Source: Bacteroidota bacterium (GTDB taxonomy: Bacteria > Bacteroidota > Bacteroidia > Chitinophagales > Chitinophagaceae). From it: a DNA stretch of 26,019 nt. Where the stretch lies: positions 1 through 26,019 of the forward strand of contig JAFAFV010000043.1 of the NCBI GenBank assembly GCA_023423285.1. Reading direction: 5' to 3'. This document shows, piece by piece, positions 14,821 through 22,224 of the stretch. Below the pieces are notes generated by a model. It made no database searches. It was not told where the DNA came from and was given only the letters and a program-made list of their open reading frames with translations. Numbering within the stretch: position 1 is the first letter of the stretch; each line of letters begins with the position of its first letter. The position numbers were made by a program, and so were the translations under genes.

Positions 14821-15804
14821 ATGGAAGGATCTGGTATAAAAAGAATAGGTGTTTTAACTTCAGGAGGTGACGCCCCCGGTATGAACGCGGCAATAAGAGC
14901 GGTGGTTAAAACTGCCTGGAACATGGGGCTTGAGCCGTATGGCATAACCCGCGGCTTTAGTGGTATGATTGATAATGACATTACAAGATTCGACAAAAGA
15001 GGCGTATCCAACATTATACAGCGTGGCGGTACTATTTTAAAAACCGCTCGCAGCAAGGAGTTTCAAACACGCGAGGGTAGAAAAAAAGCTTACGATAACT
15101 TAAAAAAGCACAATATAGACGCCCTGGTGGTGATAGGAGGCGACGGTAGTTTCCGCGGTGCGCAAGATTTGAGCAGCGAGTTTGATATTCCATGTATCGG
15201 TATTCCCGGAACGATTGATAAAGATATGGCAGGAACGGATTCTACCATTGGTTTTGATACAGCAGTAAATACAGCCGTAGGCGCGATTGACAAAATCAGA
15301 GATACTATGGAAGCGCACGAGCGCCTTTTTGTGGTAGAAGTAATGGGCCGCGATGCCGGATATATTGCCATTAACAGCGGTATTTCTACCGGTGCAGAAA
15401 GCATTTTAATTCCTGAGAAAAAAGCCGACCTGATTAAGCTGGTACATAATCTTTCTCATAAAGAAGCCAAACAAAAACATGTAAACCTTATCGTGGTTAC
15501 GGAAGGTGATGAATATGGCGGCGCCGAGGGAATTAAAAATTACCTGAAACTTACATTACCTTCTGCCGACATCAGGATGTGTATTTTAGGGCACATTCAA
15601 AGAGGGGGCAGCCCAACAGCGGTAGACAGGCTGCTAGCCACCCGCATGGGCTACCATGCCGTCAAAAGCCTGCTGGAAGGAAAATATAACGTGATGGTAG
15701 GCGTGATTAACGACAAGGTAAAACTTACACCGTTAAACGAAGCTGTGAAAGCCAAGCAAACGGTGAGCGAAGAATGGCTGACGATTGCAGAAACCGTTTC
15801 GTAA
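14821..15804 (+). CDS. pfkA: ATP-dependent 6-phosphofructokinase
   Basis: 327 residues, the standard bacterial PfkA length. SGGDAPGMNAAIR is at 14-26, GGDGS at 106-110 (the Gly typical of ATP enzymes), PGTIDKDMAGTDSTIG at 129-144 (catalytic Asp133), EVMGRDAGYIAI in the substrate site, and GHIQRGGSPTAVDR near the C-terminal effector and subunit face. The usual Asn of TIDND is Lys here (TIDKD), a change at the position just after the catalytic Asp that I believe also occurs in relatives. It catalyses the committed ATP-driven step of glycolysis. It diverges from a PPi-type PFK, and a strong terminator follows its stop. Confidence 0.95.
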   Translation: MEGSGIKRIGVLTSGGDAPGMNAAIRAVVKTAWNMGLEPYGITRGFSGMIDNDITRFDKRGVSNIIQRGGTILKTARSKEFQTREGRKKAYDNLKKHNIDALVVIGGDGSFRGAQDLSSEFDIPCIGIPGTIDKDMAGTDSTIGFDTAVNTAVGAIDKIRDTMEAHERLFVVEVMGRDAGYIAINSGISTGAESILIPEKKADLIKLVHNLSHKEAKQKHVNLIVVTEGDEYGGAEGIKNYLKLTLPSADIRMCILGHIQRGGSPTAVDRLLATRMGYHAVKSLLEGKYNVMVGVINDKVKLTPLNEAVKAKQTVSEEWLTIAETVS

Positions 15805-15821
15805 AGCATACTGAATTTTGC

Positions 15822-15856
15822 AAAAGCTGCTTTCACAGGAAAGCAGCTTTTGTATT
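15822..15856 (+). terminator. Terminator after pfkA
   Basis: A perfect 13-base stem (AAAAGCTGCTTTC against GAAAGCAGCTTTT) with loop ACAG, followed by a T-rich tail. It starts 17 bases after the pfkA stop. An in-frame ATG at 15818 that would extend the next gene through this hairpin is therefore unlikely to be the start. Confidence 0.88.
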
Positions 15857-15892
15857 TTTAGCCGATTCATTACCTTCATAGAAATATATAAA

Positions 15893-17263
15893 ATGAAACG
15901 ATTGCTTTTTATTACAGTGGTAGCGATTTTGATCGCTTCCTGTATCACCAATGAGAAGAAAACAACAACCGATCATCAAACAAAAAAAAATATGGCTGCG
16001 GCAGACTGGATTCATACAACCAATATTTATGAAGTGAACCTGAGGCAATACACACAGGAAGGCACATTTAATGCCATTGTAAAGGAATTGCCCCGGTTAA
16101 AAGAAATGGGTGTGCACACACTTTGGTTCATGCCCATTACCCCTATTGCAAAAGAAAAAATGAAAGGCAGCATGGGCAGTTATTATGCTGCTGCGGATTA
16201 TACTTCCATCAATCCTGAGTTTGGCACAATGGCAGATTTTAAAAACCTGATAAAAGCAGCCCATACGCAAGGTTTTAAAGTGATCATTGACTGGGTGGCT
16301 AACCACACGGGCTGGGATCATGTGTGGACGAAACAACACCCGGAATATTATTTAAAAGACAGCACTGGTAATTTTCAGATAGCAAGTGGAATGGAAGATA
16401 TTATTGAACTGGATTACACCAATAACGAAATGCGCAAGGCTATGATAGCAGCTATGAAGTTTTGGGTGACGGAATGTGATATTGACGGCTTTAGGTGCGA
16501 CCTGGCAGCATGGGTTGAAGTTGACTTTTGGCAGGAAGCAAGGCCGCAACTGGACGAGGTGAAACCTTTGTTCTGGCTGGGAGAGTTTGATGAACTGGAC
16601 AACCCTGATTATGGAAAAGTTTTTGATGCGAGCTACACATGGAAATGGATGCACCGTACCAAAGACTTTTATCAAAACAAAGAACCCCTTGACAGCCTGC
16701 TGCCACTGCTTCAGCAATACAACGCCATTGGCGACAGCAGCATGAGGGCATGGTTTACAACCAACCATGATGAGAATAGCTGGAACGGCACAGAATATGA
16801 AAAGTACGGCGATATGGCCAAAGCACTTGCAGTTTTTAGTTGCACCTGGAGCGGCGTGCCTTTACTTTACAGTGGACAAGAGCTGCCTTTAAAAACAAAA
16901 CGCCTGAAGTTTTTTGACAAAGACCCCATTCCCTGGACGGGTACTTACGAACTGCATGATTTTTATAAAACGCTTCTGAATTTAAAAAGCAGCCATCCAG
17001 CACTTCGCGGCGGTGATAGCAATGTAGAAACACATTTATTAAGCAATACAGCTCCGCATGAAGTGCTTGCTTATTTAAGAAAGAATGGCAATGATGAAGT
17101 GCTTGTCATTCTAAACTTTTCTAACAAGGGGTTGAAGTTTGACATCTATGATGAAAGATTAACCGGTTCTTTTAAAAACATTTTTTTGCAGGCAACACAA
17201 GACCTCACAACCGTGAAAGCATTTGAAATGCAGCCTTACGATTACCTGGTGTTTGAAAAATAG
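15893..17263 (+). CDS. Lipoprotein GH13 alpha-amylase-like enzyme
   Basis: 456 residues from 15893, chosen because it gives a clean lipoprotein signal (MKRLLF...LIASC, Cys17); the longer frame from 15818 runs through the pfkA terminator. It has a GH13 catalytic barrel. Region I is DWVANH (133-138), region II is GFRCDLA with nucleophile Asp203, the acid/base is Glu231 (WLGEFDE), and region IV is TNHDEN with Asp293; all four sites are intact. A small C-terminal beta domain (about 375-456) closes it. The family hydrolyses alpha-1,4-glucans or short malto-oligosaccharides. The lipid anchor puts it in the outer-membrane or periplasmic space. There is no SusC/SusD pair beside it. Exact substrate is unknown. 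Confidence 0.92.
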   Translation: MKRLLFITVVAILIASCITNEKKTTTDHQTKKNMAAADWIHTTNIYEVNLRQYTQEGTFNAIVKELPRLKEMGVHTLWFMPITPIAKEKMKGSMGSYYAAADYTSINPEFGTMADFKNLIKAAHTQGFKVIIDWVANHTGWDHVWTKQHPEYYLKDSTGNFQIASGMEDIIELDYTNNEMRKAMIAAMKFWVTECDIDGFRCDLAAWVEVDFWQEARPQLDEVKPLFWLGEFDELDNPDYGKVFDASYTWKWMHRTKDFYQNKEPLDSLLPLLQQYNAIGDSSMRAWFTTNHDENSWNGTEYEKYGDMAKALAVFSCTWSGVPLLYSGQELPLKTKRLKFFDKDPIPWTGTYELHDFYKTLLNLKSSHPALRGGDSNVETHLLSNTAPHEVLAYLRKNGNDEVLVILNFSNKGLKFDIYDERLTGSFKNIFLQATQDLTTVKAFEMQPYDYLVFEK

Positions 17264-17295
17264 GTTTTAATAAAATTAGTTTGCTATTGCAATGA

Positions 17296-17321
17296 ATTCT
17301 CTGAACAACAATTCAGAGGAT
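17296..17321. repeat. Inverted repeat, function unknown
   Basis: ATTCTCTGAA and TTCAGAGGAT form ten pairs (one G-T) around a caacaa loop, 32 bases after the amylase stop. The left arm's AATTCTCTG recurs about 60 bases downstream. It has no U-tract, so it is not a classic terminator; it could stabilise the mRNA end or be a decayed repeat. Confidence 0.4.
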
Positions 17322-17412
17322 TTCTGTAAAATTCATCGCTTATTAATATTTATTCTTAGCAATTCTCTGGCAGGCATCTCCAAACGAGTTCACTGTAAAA
17401 GTTTTTTTATAT

Positions 17413-17444
17413 AAAAAAAGCTGCCTTTTTGAGACAGCTTTTTT
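17413..17444. terminator. Bidirectional terminator between amylase and DUF1080 genes
   Basis: An A run with GCTG at the left and CAGC with a T run at the right form a stem of about ten pairs, extendable by two more across one mismatch. It suits both converging genes. Confidence 0.8.
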
Positions 17445-17455
17445 ATTATTTTCTT

Positions 17456-18295
17456 TTACAACCTCCTGATCTTTATGTTGCGAAACCAAACGGGGTCACC
17501 GTGGTCTTGTAAACCAATCCTTCCCACTCGGAAAGTACCAAAGTCGGGCATATTTTTAAATTTACTGTTGGCGATCATGCTGCGCCAGTTGTCATCCCAC
17601 ATGGTAGTGCTTACGATGTGTACATTATTCAGGTAAAAATCAAGCTTACCATTAAACGACCTGATGCGAACGTGGTTCCATTCCCCTACTTTTTTTACCG
17701 GTTCTGATTTTGATGATATGAGGTCATACAAATCGCCTGCTCTGTGGGTTTTAATCTTCCCGTCAGGGTGCCCCTCATTATCAAGTATTTGCATTTCAGG
17801 CCCGGTTTGCCACATGCTGCGATATTTTTTATCTTCTTTTACATAAAAACATATACCGCTGTTGCCGTTCTTAGATATTTTCCAATCCAGTTTCAGGTCA
17901 AAATTGCCGTATTCTTCATCTGTTACAATATCGCCACCGGTATTGGCTTTAAATTCTTTTTTACTTTCCGCGTCAAAAAACAAAGTACCATTTACAGTTT
18001 TCCAGGCCGTACCTATTGATTTTGAACCATAGGTATGCCAGCCGTTGGTACTTACACCGTCAAATAAAAACACCCACCCTTCCGCTAATTCTGCTTTCGT
18101 TAGCGTGTTCAATGGTGTTTCTACCACGGGCTCTTCCTTAGGCGCGGGCGGTTCAGGTTTAGGAACAACTGCAACCGGCGGTTCAGGCTGTGGCGGCGCG
18201 GGAGTTTTTCTGATAGGTGTGGTACAATTGTAAAATAAAATACAGGCCATACCTGCTATTAGCAGCGTTTGAAAAGAAGTATTCCGTTTCATCAT
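17456..18295 (-). CDS. DUF1080 lipoprotein (3-keto-glycoside hydrolase/lyase family), copy 1
   Basis: 279 residues. A lipoprotein signal with Cys24 (LFYNC) leads into a proline-rich linker (about 30-57, repeats of PEPP and PKPEPP type) and then one DUF1080 jelly-roll-like domain (about 65-279). Shared family motifs are FDG near 78-80, GGDI (120-123), GNSGI (144-148), PEMQILDN (166-173), HPD (176-178), LYDLI (189-193) and QDHGD followed by WFRNI near the end. Members cleave glycosides already oxidised at C3, probably by elimination. The proline linker could hold the domain away from the membrane. The gene follows the cytochrome c gene by 25 bases and is probably in one operon with it. It is a distant paralogue of the copy at 20467, which has no such linker. 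Confidence 0.9.
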   Translation of the reverse strand: MMKRNTSFQTLLIAGMACILFYNCTTPIRKTPAPPQPEPPVAVVPKPEPPAPKEEPVVETPLNTLTKAELAEGWVFLFDGVSTNGWHTYGSKSIGTAWKTVNGTLFFDAESKKEFKANTGGDIVTDEEYGNFDLKLDWKISKNGNSGICFYVKEDKKYRSMWQTGPEMQILDNEGHPDGKIKTHRAGDLYDLISSKSEPVKKVGEWNHVRIRSFNGKLDFYLNNVHIVSTTMWDDNWRSMIANSKFKNMPDFGTFRVGRIGLQDHGDPVWFRNIKIRRL

Positions 18296-18320
18296 TTTAT
18301 ATAATTATCGTAGTAAGTAA

Positions 18321-18722
18321 TCAATTATTATTTTTTAAAAGCAGTATATACCTAATCATGGTTTTTGCATCTTCTTCAGAAACGTTGGGGTGCGGCGTCA
18401 TCGGTATCTCGCCCCACACGCCTGAGCCTCCGTTAATAATCTTTTTTGCAAGCTCGGCAATTTGGTCTTCACCTGCGTTGGCATACTTATTAGCTACCTC
18501 CCTGTACGCCGGGCCTGTAAGTTTTACATCCACTTTATGGCAGGTAATGCACTGGTATTTCGCAACCAGGTCAAGGCCTTTTTCATAATCCGGGTTTGAA
18601 GTATTGGCATCAACCATACTTGAAGGTTTCTGGCTGTTGTCGTCATATTCCTTTTTCTCGCCATTACTTCCGCAGCTTGTGAGCACAACTAAACAAAGGA
18701 AAGCTAATAAAACTTTTTTCAT
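18321..18722 (-). CDS. Lipoprotein c-type cytochrome
   Basis: 133 residues. A lipoprotein signal with Cys17 (VVLTSC) is followed by a charged, disordered-looking linker (about 20-42) and one small class I cytochrome c domain. The haem site is CITCH (Cys58, Cys61, His62), and Met108 in GEIPMTPHP is the likely sixth ligand. It should be a single-haem electron carrier tethered in the periplasm. It is the first gene of a two-gene unit with DUF1080 copy 1 and diverges from the Gfo/Idh gene, which suggests it accepts electrons from sugar oxidation. No dehydrogenase that visibly donates to it (for example a GMC flavoprotein) is in the window. Confidence 0.92.
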   Translation of the reverse strand: MKKVLLAFLCLVVLTSCGSNGEKKEYDDNSQKPSSMVDANTSNPDYEKGLDLVAKYQCITCHKVDVKLTGPAYREVANKYANAGEDQIAELAKKIINGGSGVWGEIPMTPHPNVSEEDAKTMIRYILLLKNNN

Positions 18723-18754
18723 AAATTTTCAGATAACGTTTAGTCCAAATTGTT

Positions 18755-18762
18755 CAAAAATA
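18755..18762 (-). promoter_or_regulatory. -7 box (TATTTTTG) for the cytochrome c-DUF1080 unit
   Basis: Minus-strand TATTTTTG, a perfect TAnnTTTG, about 32 bases before the cytochrome ATG. No -33 TTG lies at normal spacing. The rest of the 230-base divergent gap is very AT-rich, and I see no clear box for the rightward Gfo/Idh unit (only TACTTTTA-like near-misses). Confidence 0.35.
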
Positions 18763-18952
18763 GGGCTTGTTTTATAATTCGAGGTTAAAGAATTTTTCAG
18801 ATTGCTAACAATATTTCCTACTTAAAAATTAAAATTATTTCCTTGAGTATAATTTAAAAAAAACGTAGTACTTTTATTCGGTTTTAGAAATTGACCCTTA
18901 GCCATATTCTAACATTGTATTCAAAATATTTTTTAATAAAACAGTAATAATC

Positions 18953-20431
18953 ATGTCATCCAAAGTTTCAAGAAAAAAATTTTTAAAGCTGGGTACTGCT
19001 GCCACTGCTGCTTTTACGATTGTTCCATCTGCAGTTTTTGGCAAAAAGTACGGCCACGTTGCCCCCTCAGATAAATTAAATATTGTGGGCGTTGGCGTGG
19101 GAGGCCGCGGCGCCGGCGTATTAAAAGGAATTGTTGATCAAAACATAATCGGCCTTTGCGATGTGGATTGGGGATATACCCAAAAGAACGGCGTATTTAA
19201 AGCCTACCCTAATGCAAAGAAATATTATGACTATCGTAAAATGTTTGATGAACTGGGAAATACTATAGATGCGGTGATGGTGGCCACTGCCGACCATACA
19301 CACGCTATCATCGCAGGAGACGCTATGACGATGGGTAAGCACGTGTATTGCGAAAAGCCTCTAACGCATAGCGTGTACGAATCAAGGTTACTTACAAAGC
19401 TTGCTGCAAAACATAAAGTGGCCACCCAAATGGGCAACCAGGGTTCATCAGGGCCTGGTGTGCGCCAGGTGTGCGACTGGATATGGAACGGAGAAATTGG
19501 CGAAGTAAGAAGAGTAGAAGCCTTTACCGACAGGCCGATCTGGCCACAAGGTTTAAACAGACCAGAAGAATCCGTTACTCCAGCCAAAACCCTGGATTGG
19601 AATCTTTTTATAGGCCCTGCAAAATACCGGGACTACAACCCTATTTACACTCCATGGAACTGGCGCGGCTGGTGGGATTTTGGTACCGGCGCATTGGGAG
19701 ATATGGCTTGCCACATCTTGCATCCGGTATTTAAAGGTTTAAATTTATTATATCCTACTAAGGTGCAGGGCAGTTCTACTTTATTACTCAATGACTGCGC
19801 TCCTGTAGCCCAAACGGTTAAATATGTTTTCCCGGCCAGAAGAAATATTTACAGAACCACATTGCCGGAAGTAGAAGTAACCTGGTACGACGGAGGTTTA
19901 CAACCCATGCGCCCCAAAGGTGTGCCCCCTGGTAAAAACCTTAACGATAATGGTGGCGGTGTAATTTTTTATGGTTCAAAAGATACACTCATCTGCGGAT
20001 GTTATGGTATGAACCCATGGCTGGTATCGGGTCGCAAACCGGTTGTGCAAAAAAGAAACCGGGAAGTAACGCTTTCCCACTATATGGACTGGGTTCGTGC
20101 ATGTAAAGAAAATCCAGCTACACGTGTACAAACTGCATCACCATTCAGCGAGGCTGGACCATTTAACGAAATGGTGGCAATGGGCGTGTTAGCCGTTCGT
20201 CTGCAATCACTGAACCAGGAGTTGCATTGGGATGGCGCCAACATGAGGTTTACCAATATTCCTGAGGGAGCCAAAATCAGAACTGTTATTAAAGACGGTT
20301 TCAAAATTGAAGACGGACATCCAACCTTTAATAAAACCTGGACAGAGCCTGTAGATGCCACAGCATTTGCACAAGAACTGATCAAGCATACCTATCGCGA
20401 AGGTTGGGCGCTACCTGCAATGCCTGCTTAA
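18953..20431 (+). CDS. Exported Gfo/Idh/MocA family oxidoreductase
   Basis: 492 residues. The N-terminus VSRKKFLKLGTAATAAF is a Tat-like signal, with Arg-Lys where most have Arg-Arg. A Rossmann domain carries GVGVGGRG (46-53), the hallmark EKP (134-136), and WWDFGTGALGDMACH (240-254), whose Asp250 and His254 suit the family's active site. The family oxidises or reduces sugar hydroxyls with NAD(P). Exported members such as glucose-fructose oxidoreductase keep the cofactor tightly bound, which fits Tat export of a folded protein. First gene of a five-gene rightward run (35 bases to DUF1080 copy 2). Likely role: making or reducing a 3-keto sugar in the periplasm. Substrate is inferred. Confidence 0.92.
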   Translation: MSSKVSRKKFLKLGTAATAAFTIVPSAVFGKKYGHVAPSDKLNIVGVGVGGRGAGVLKGIVDQNIIGLCDVDWGYTQKNGVFKAYPNAKKYYDYRKMFDELGNTIDAVMVATADHTHAIIAGDAMTMGKHVYCEKPLTHSVYESRLLTKLAAKHKVATQMGNQGSSGPGVRQVCDWIWNGEIGEVRRVEAFTDRPIWPQGLNRPEESVTPAKTLDWNLFIGPAKYRDYNPIYTPWNWRGWWDFGTGALGDMACHILHPVFKGLNLLYPTKVQGSSTLLLNDCAPVAQTVKYVFPARRNIYRTTLPEVEVTWYDGGLQPMRPKGVPPGKNLNDNGGGVIFYGSKDTLICGCYGMNPWLVSGRKPVVQKRNREVTLSHYMDWVRACKENPATRVQTASPFSEAGPFNEMVAMGVLAVRLQSLNQELHWDGANMRFTNIPEGAKIRTVIKDGFKIEDGHPTFNKTWTEPVDATAFAQELIKHTYREGWALPAMPA

Positions 20432-20466
20432 TTTTTTAAAATTAATTTTCAAATTCAATATCATTT

Positions 20467-21255
20467 ATGAAAAGAAACATTATCGGACTATTTGCGCTTT
20501 TAGCTGTGATTGGTTTTACAGCTTGTAATAATGCAGCAAACAACGAAGGTGACAATAAAGACTCAACTATGGCAACAAACGATACTGCCGCACAGGCTGC
20601 TGAAGATACCGTTGGATGGATATCTCTATTCAATGGCAACGACTTTACAGGCTGGCGTGGATATGGCCGTGCAGACATTCCAACCGCCTGGGTTATTGAA
20701 GACGGCGCTATAAAAATCAAAGGCTCTGGCCAGGGTGAAGCCGGTGCAAAAGACGGTGGCGATATTATTTACGATCAAAAATTCAAAGATTTTGAACTGA
20801 CCTTTGAATGGAAAGTATCACCAGGTGGCAACAGCGGTGTATTTTACCTGGCTCAGGAAATAAAAGGTGATCCTATCTGGAAATCTTCGCCAGAATACCA
20901 GATACTTGATAATGCCAAACATCCTGATGCAAAATTGGGTAAAGATGGTAACCGCCAGTCAGCTTCTTTATACGACCTGATCCCGGCCAATCCACAAAAT
21001 TCAAAACCTGCGGGTGAGTGGAACACCGGTGGCATTATGGTTTATAAAGGAACTGTGGTGCATAAGCAAAATGGTGAAAATGTGCTGGAATACCATCTTT
21101 GGACAGACGACTGGAAGAAAATGATTGAAGCCAGTAAATTTAAAGGATGGACCAACTTCATCAACGCCGGTGGCGATGCCAAAGAAGGATTTATCGGTTT
21201 CCAGGATCATGGCGATGATGTTTGGTTTAGAAATATCCGGATCAAACCACTTTAA
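20467..21255 (+). CDS. DUF1080 lipoprotein (3-keto-glycoside hydrolase/lyase family), copy 2
   Basis: 262 residues. A lipoprotein signal with Cys20 (GFTAC) and a short Asn/Asp/Ala-rich linker lead into one DUF1080 domain (about 45-262). Motifs match copy 1: GGDI (97-100), GNSGVF (121-126), PEYQILDN (142-149), LYDLI (168-172), QDHGD (246-250), then VWFRNI. It differs from copy 1 by a short acidic linker in place of the proline-rich one and by an added Gly-rich insert near 85-95. It should act outside the inner membrane on keto-glycosides made by the preceding oxidoreductase. A terminator-like hairpin follows, before the next gene. Family call firm; bond and substrate unknown. Confidence 0.92.
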   Translation: MKRNIIGLFALLAVIGFTACNNAANNEGDNKDSTMATNDTAAQAAEDTVGWISLFNGNDFTGWRGYGRADIPTAWVIEDGAIKIKGSGQGEAGAKDGGDIIYDQKFKDFELTFEWKVSPGGNSGVFYLAQEIKGDPIWKSSPEYQILDNAKHPDAKLGKDGNRQSASLYDLIPANPQNSKPAGEWNTGGIMVYKGTVVHKQNGENVLEYHLWTDDWKKMIEASKFKGWTNFINAGGDAKEGFIGFQDHGDDVWFRNIRIKPL

Positions 21256-21271
21256 GATATCATTTTTTAAT

Positions 21272-21314
21272 AATAGTGTTCCGGTAATCAAACTACCCGG
21301 AACACTATTTTTTT
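21272..21314 (+). terminator. Terminator-like hairpin inside the keto-glycoside gene run
   Basis: A perfect 13-base stem (AATAGTGTTCCGG against CCGGAACACTATT) with a 12-base loop, followed by seven T. It lies in the 81-base gap between DUF1080 copy 2 and the first isomerase, so it would end or attenuate transcription partway through the run. Confidence 0.82.
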
Positions 21315-21336
21315 AACCTCAAATAAGTATTATATA

Positions 21337-22224
21337 ATGAAACATTTGCTTTATTGCTTTGCTGCCATACTAATTGCGTCTTCGTTTTTTAGCTGCACTT
21401 CAAAATCCTCGCAAAAAACCGGCACTGCTGCCAAAAAAGATATTTATATACAACTGTATTCTGTAAGAAACGACATTGGCAAAGACTTTACAGGAACGAT
21501 TCAAAAATTAGGAAATATTGGCTTCACCGGAATTGAAGCTGCCAGTTATAATAGCGGTAAATTTTATGGCCTTACACCCACTGAGTTTAAAGCTGCCATT
21601 GAAAATGCGGGTATGAAAGTACTTTCATCTCACACGGGCGGAAACCTGGCTAAAAATATTGATGAGACCAACTGGCAGGAAGTTTGGAAATGGTGGGATC
21701 AGGCCATAGCCGACCACAAAGCAGCTGGAATGAAGTACATTGTAAAGCCATCTATGCCGGTACCTAAAACCCTGGCTGACCTGAAAAAGTATTGTGATTA
21801 TTACAACCAGATCGGCGAAAAATGTAATAAGGCCGGTCTCAAATTCGGATACCACAACCATGCTTTTGAATTCCAAAAAATAGATGGACAGGTGATGTAT
21901 GACTACATGATACAAAATACCGACCCTTCAAAGGTATTTTTCCAAATGGATGTTTACTGGGTAGTCGAAGGCAAACACGACCCTGTGGCATACTTTAATA
22001 AATACCCGGGTAGGTTCACTATTCTGCACATTAAAGATGAAAAAGAACTGGGTGAGAGCGGTAAAATAAATTTTGACAACATCTTTCAAAACATAAAAAA
22101 TTCAGGGATGAAATACATTATGGTTGAAGTAGAAAAATACAACCACCCGCCCCTGCAAAGTGTTGAAATGAGCTACAATTACCTGGCAAATAATCCCAAT
22201 GTAAAAAAATCTTATTCAAAATAG
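21337..22224 (+). CDS. Lipoprotein sugar phosphate isomerase/epimerase-like TIM barrel, copy 1
   Basis: 295 residues. A lipoprotein signal with Cys20 (FFSC) is followed by an AP-endonuclease-2/xylose-isomerase-like TIM barrel. It opens with IQLYSVRNDIG (38-48), has YHNHAFEF (172-179), Asp205 in QMDVYWVV, His231 in LHIKDEK and Glu264/Glu266 in VEVEKY, the residues that hold the divalent metal in this fold. Relatives isomerise or epimerise sugars, and some act on keto-sugar products of DUF1080 enzymes. The lipid anchor places it outside the cytoplasm, so despite the family name a phosphorylated substrate is unlikely. Its TAG stop overlaps the GTG of the next gene by one base. Confidence 0.9.
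   Translation: MKHLLYCFAAILIASSFFSCTSKSSQKTGTAAKKDIYIQLYSVRNDIGKDFTGTIQKLGNIGFTGIEAASYNSGKFYGLTPTEFKAAIENAGMKVLSSHTGGNLAKNIDETNWQEVWKWWDQAIADHKAAGMKYIVKPSMPVPKTLADLKKYCDYYNQIGEKCNKAGLKFGYHNHAFEFQKIDGQVMYDYMIQNTDPSKVFFQMDVYWVVEGKHDPVAYFNKYPGRFTILHIKDEKELGESGKINFDNIFQNIKNSGMKYIMVEVEKYNHPPLQSVEMSYNYLANNPNVKKSYSK

Noticed and set aside
15818..15892. A longer amylase start at 15818
   Set aside because: It would translate through the perfect pfkA terminator and hide the lipoprotein signal that begins at 15893.
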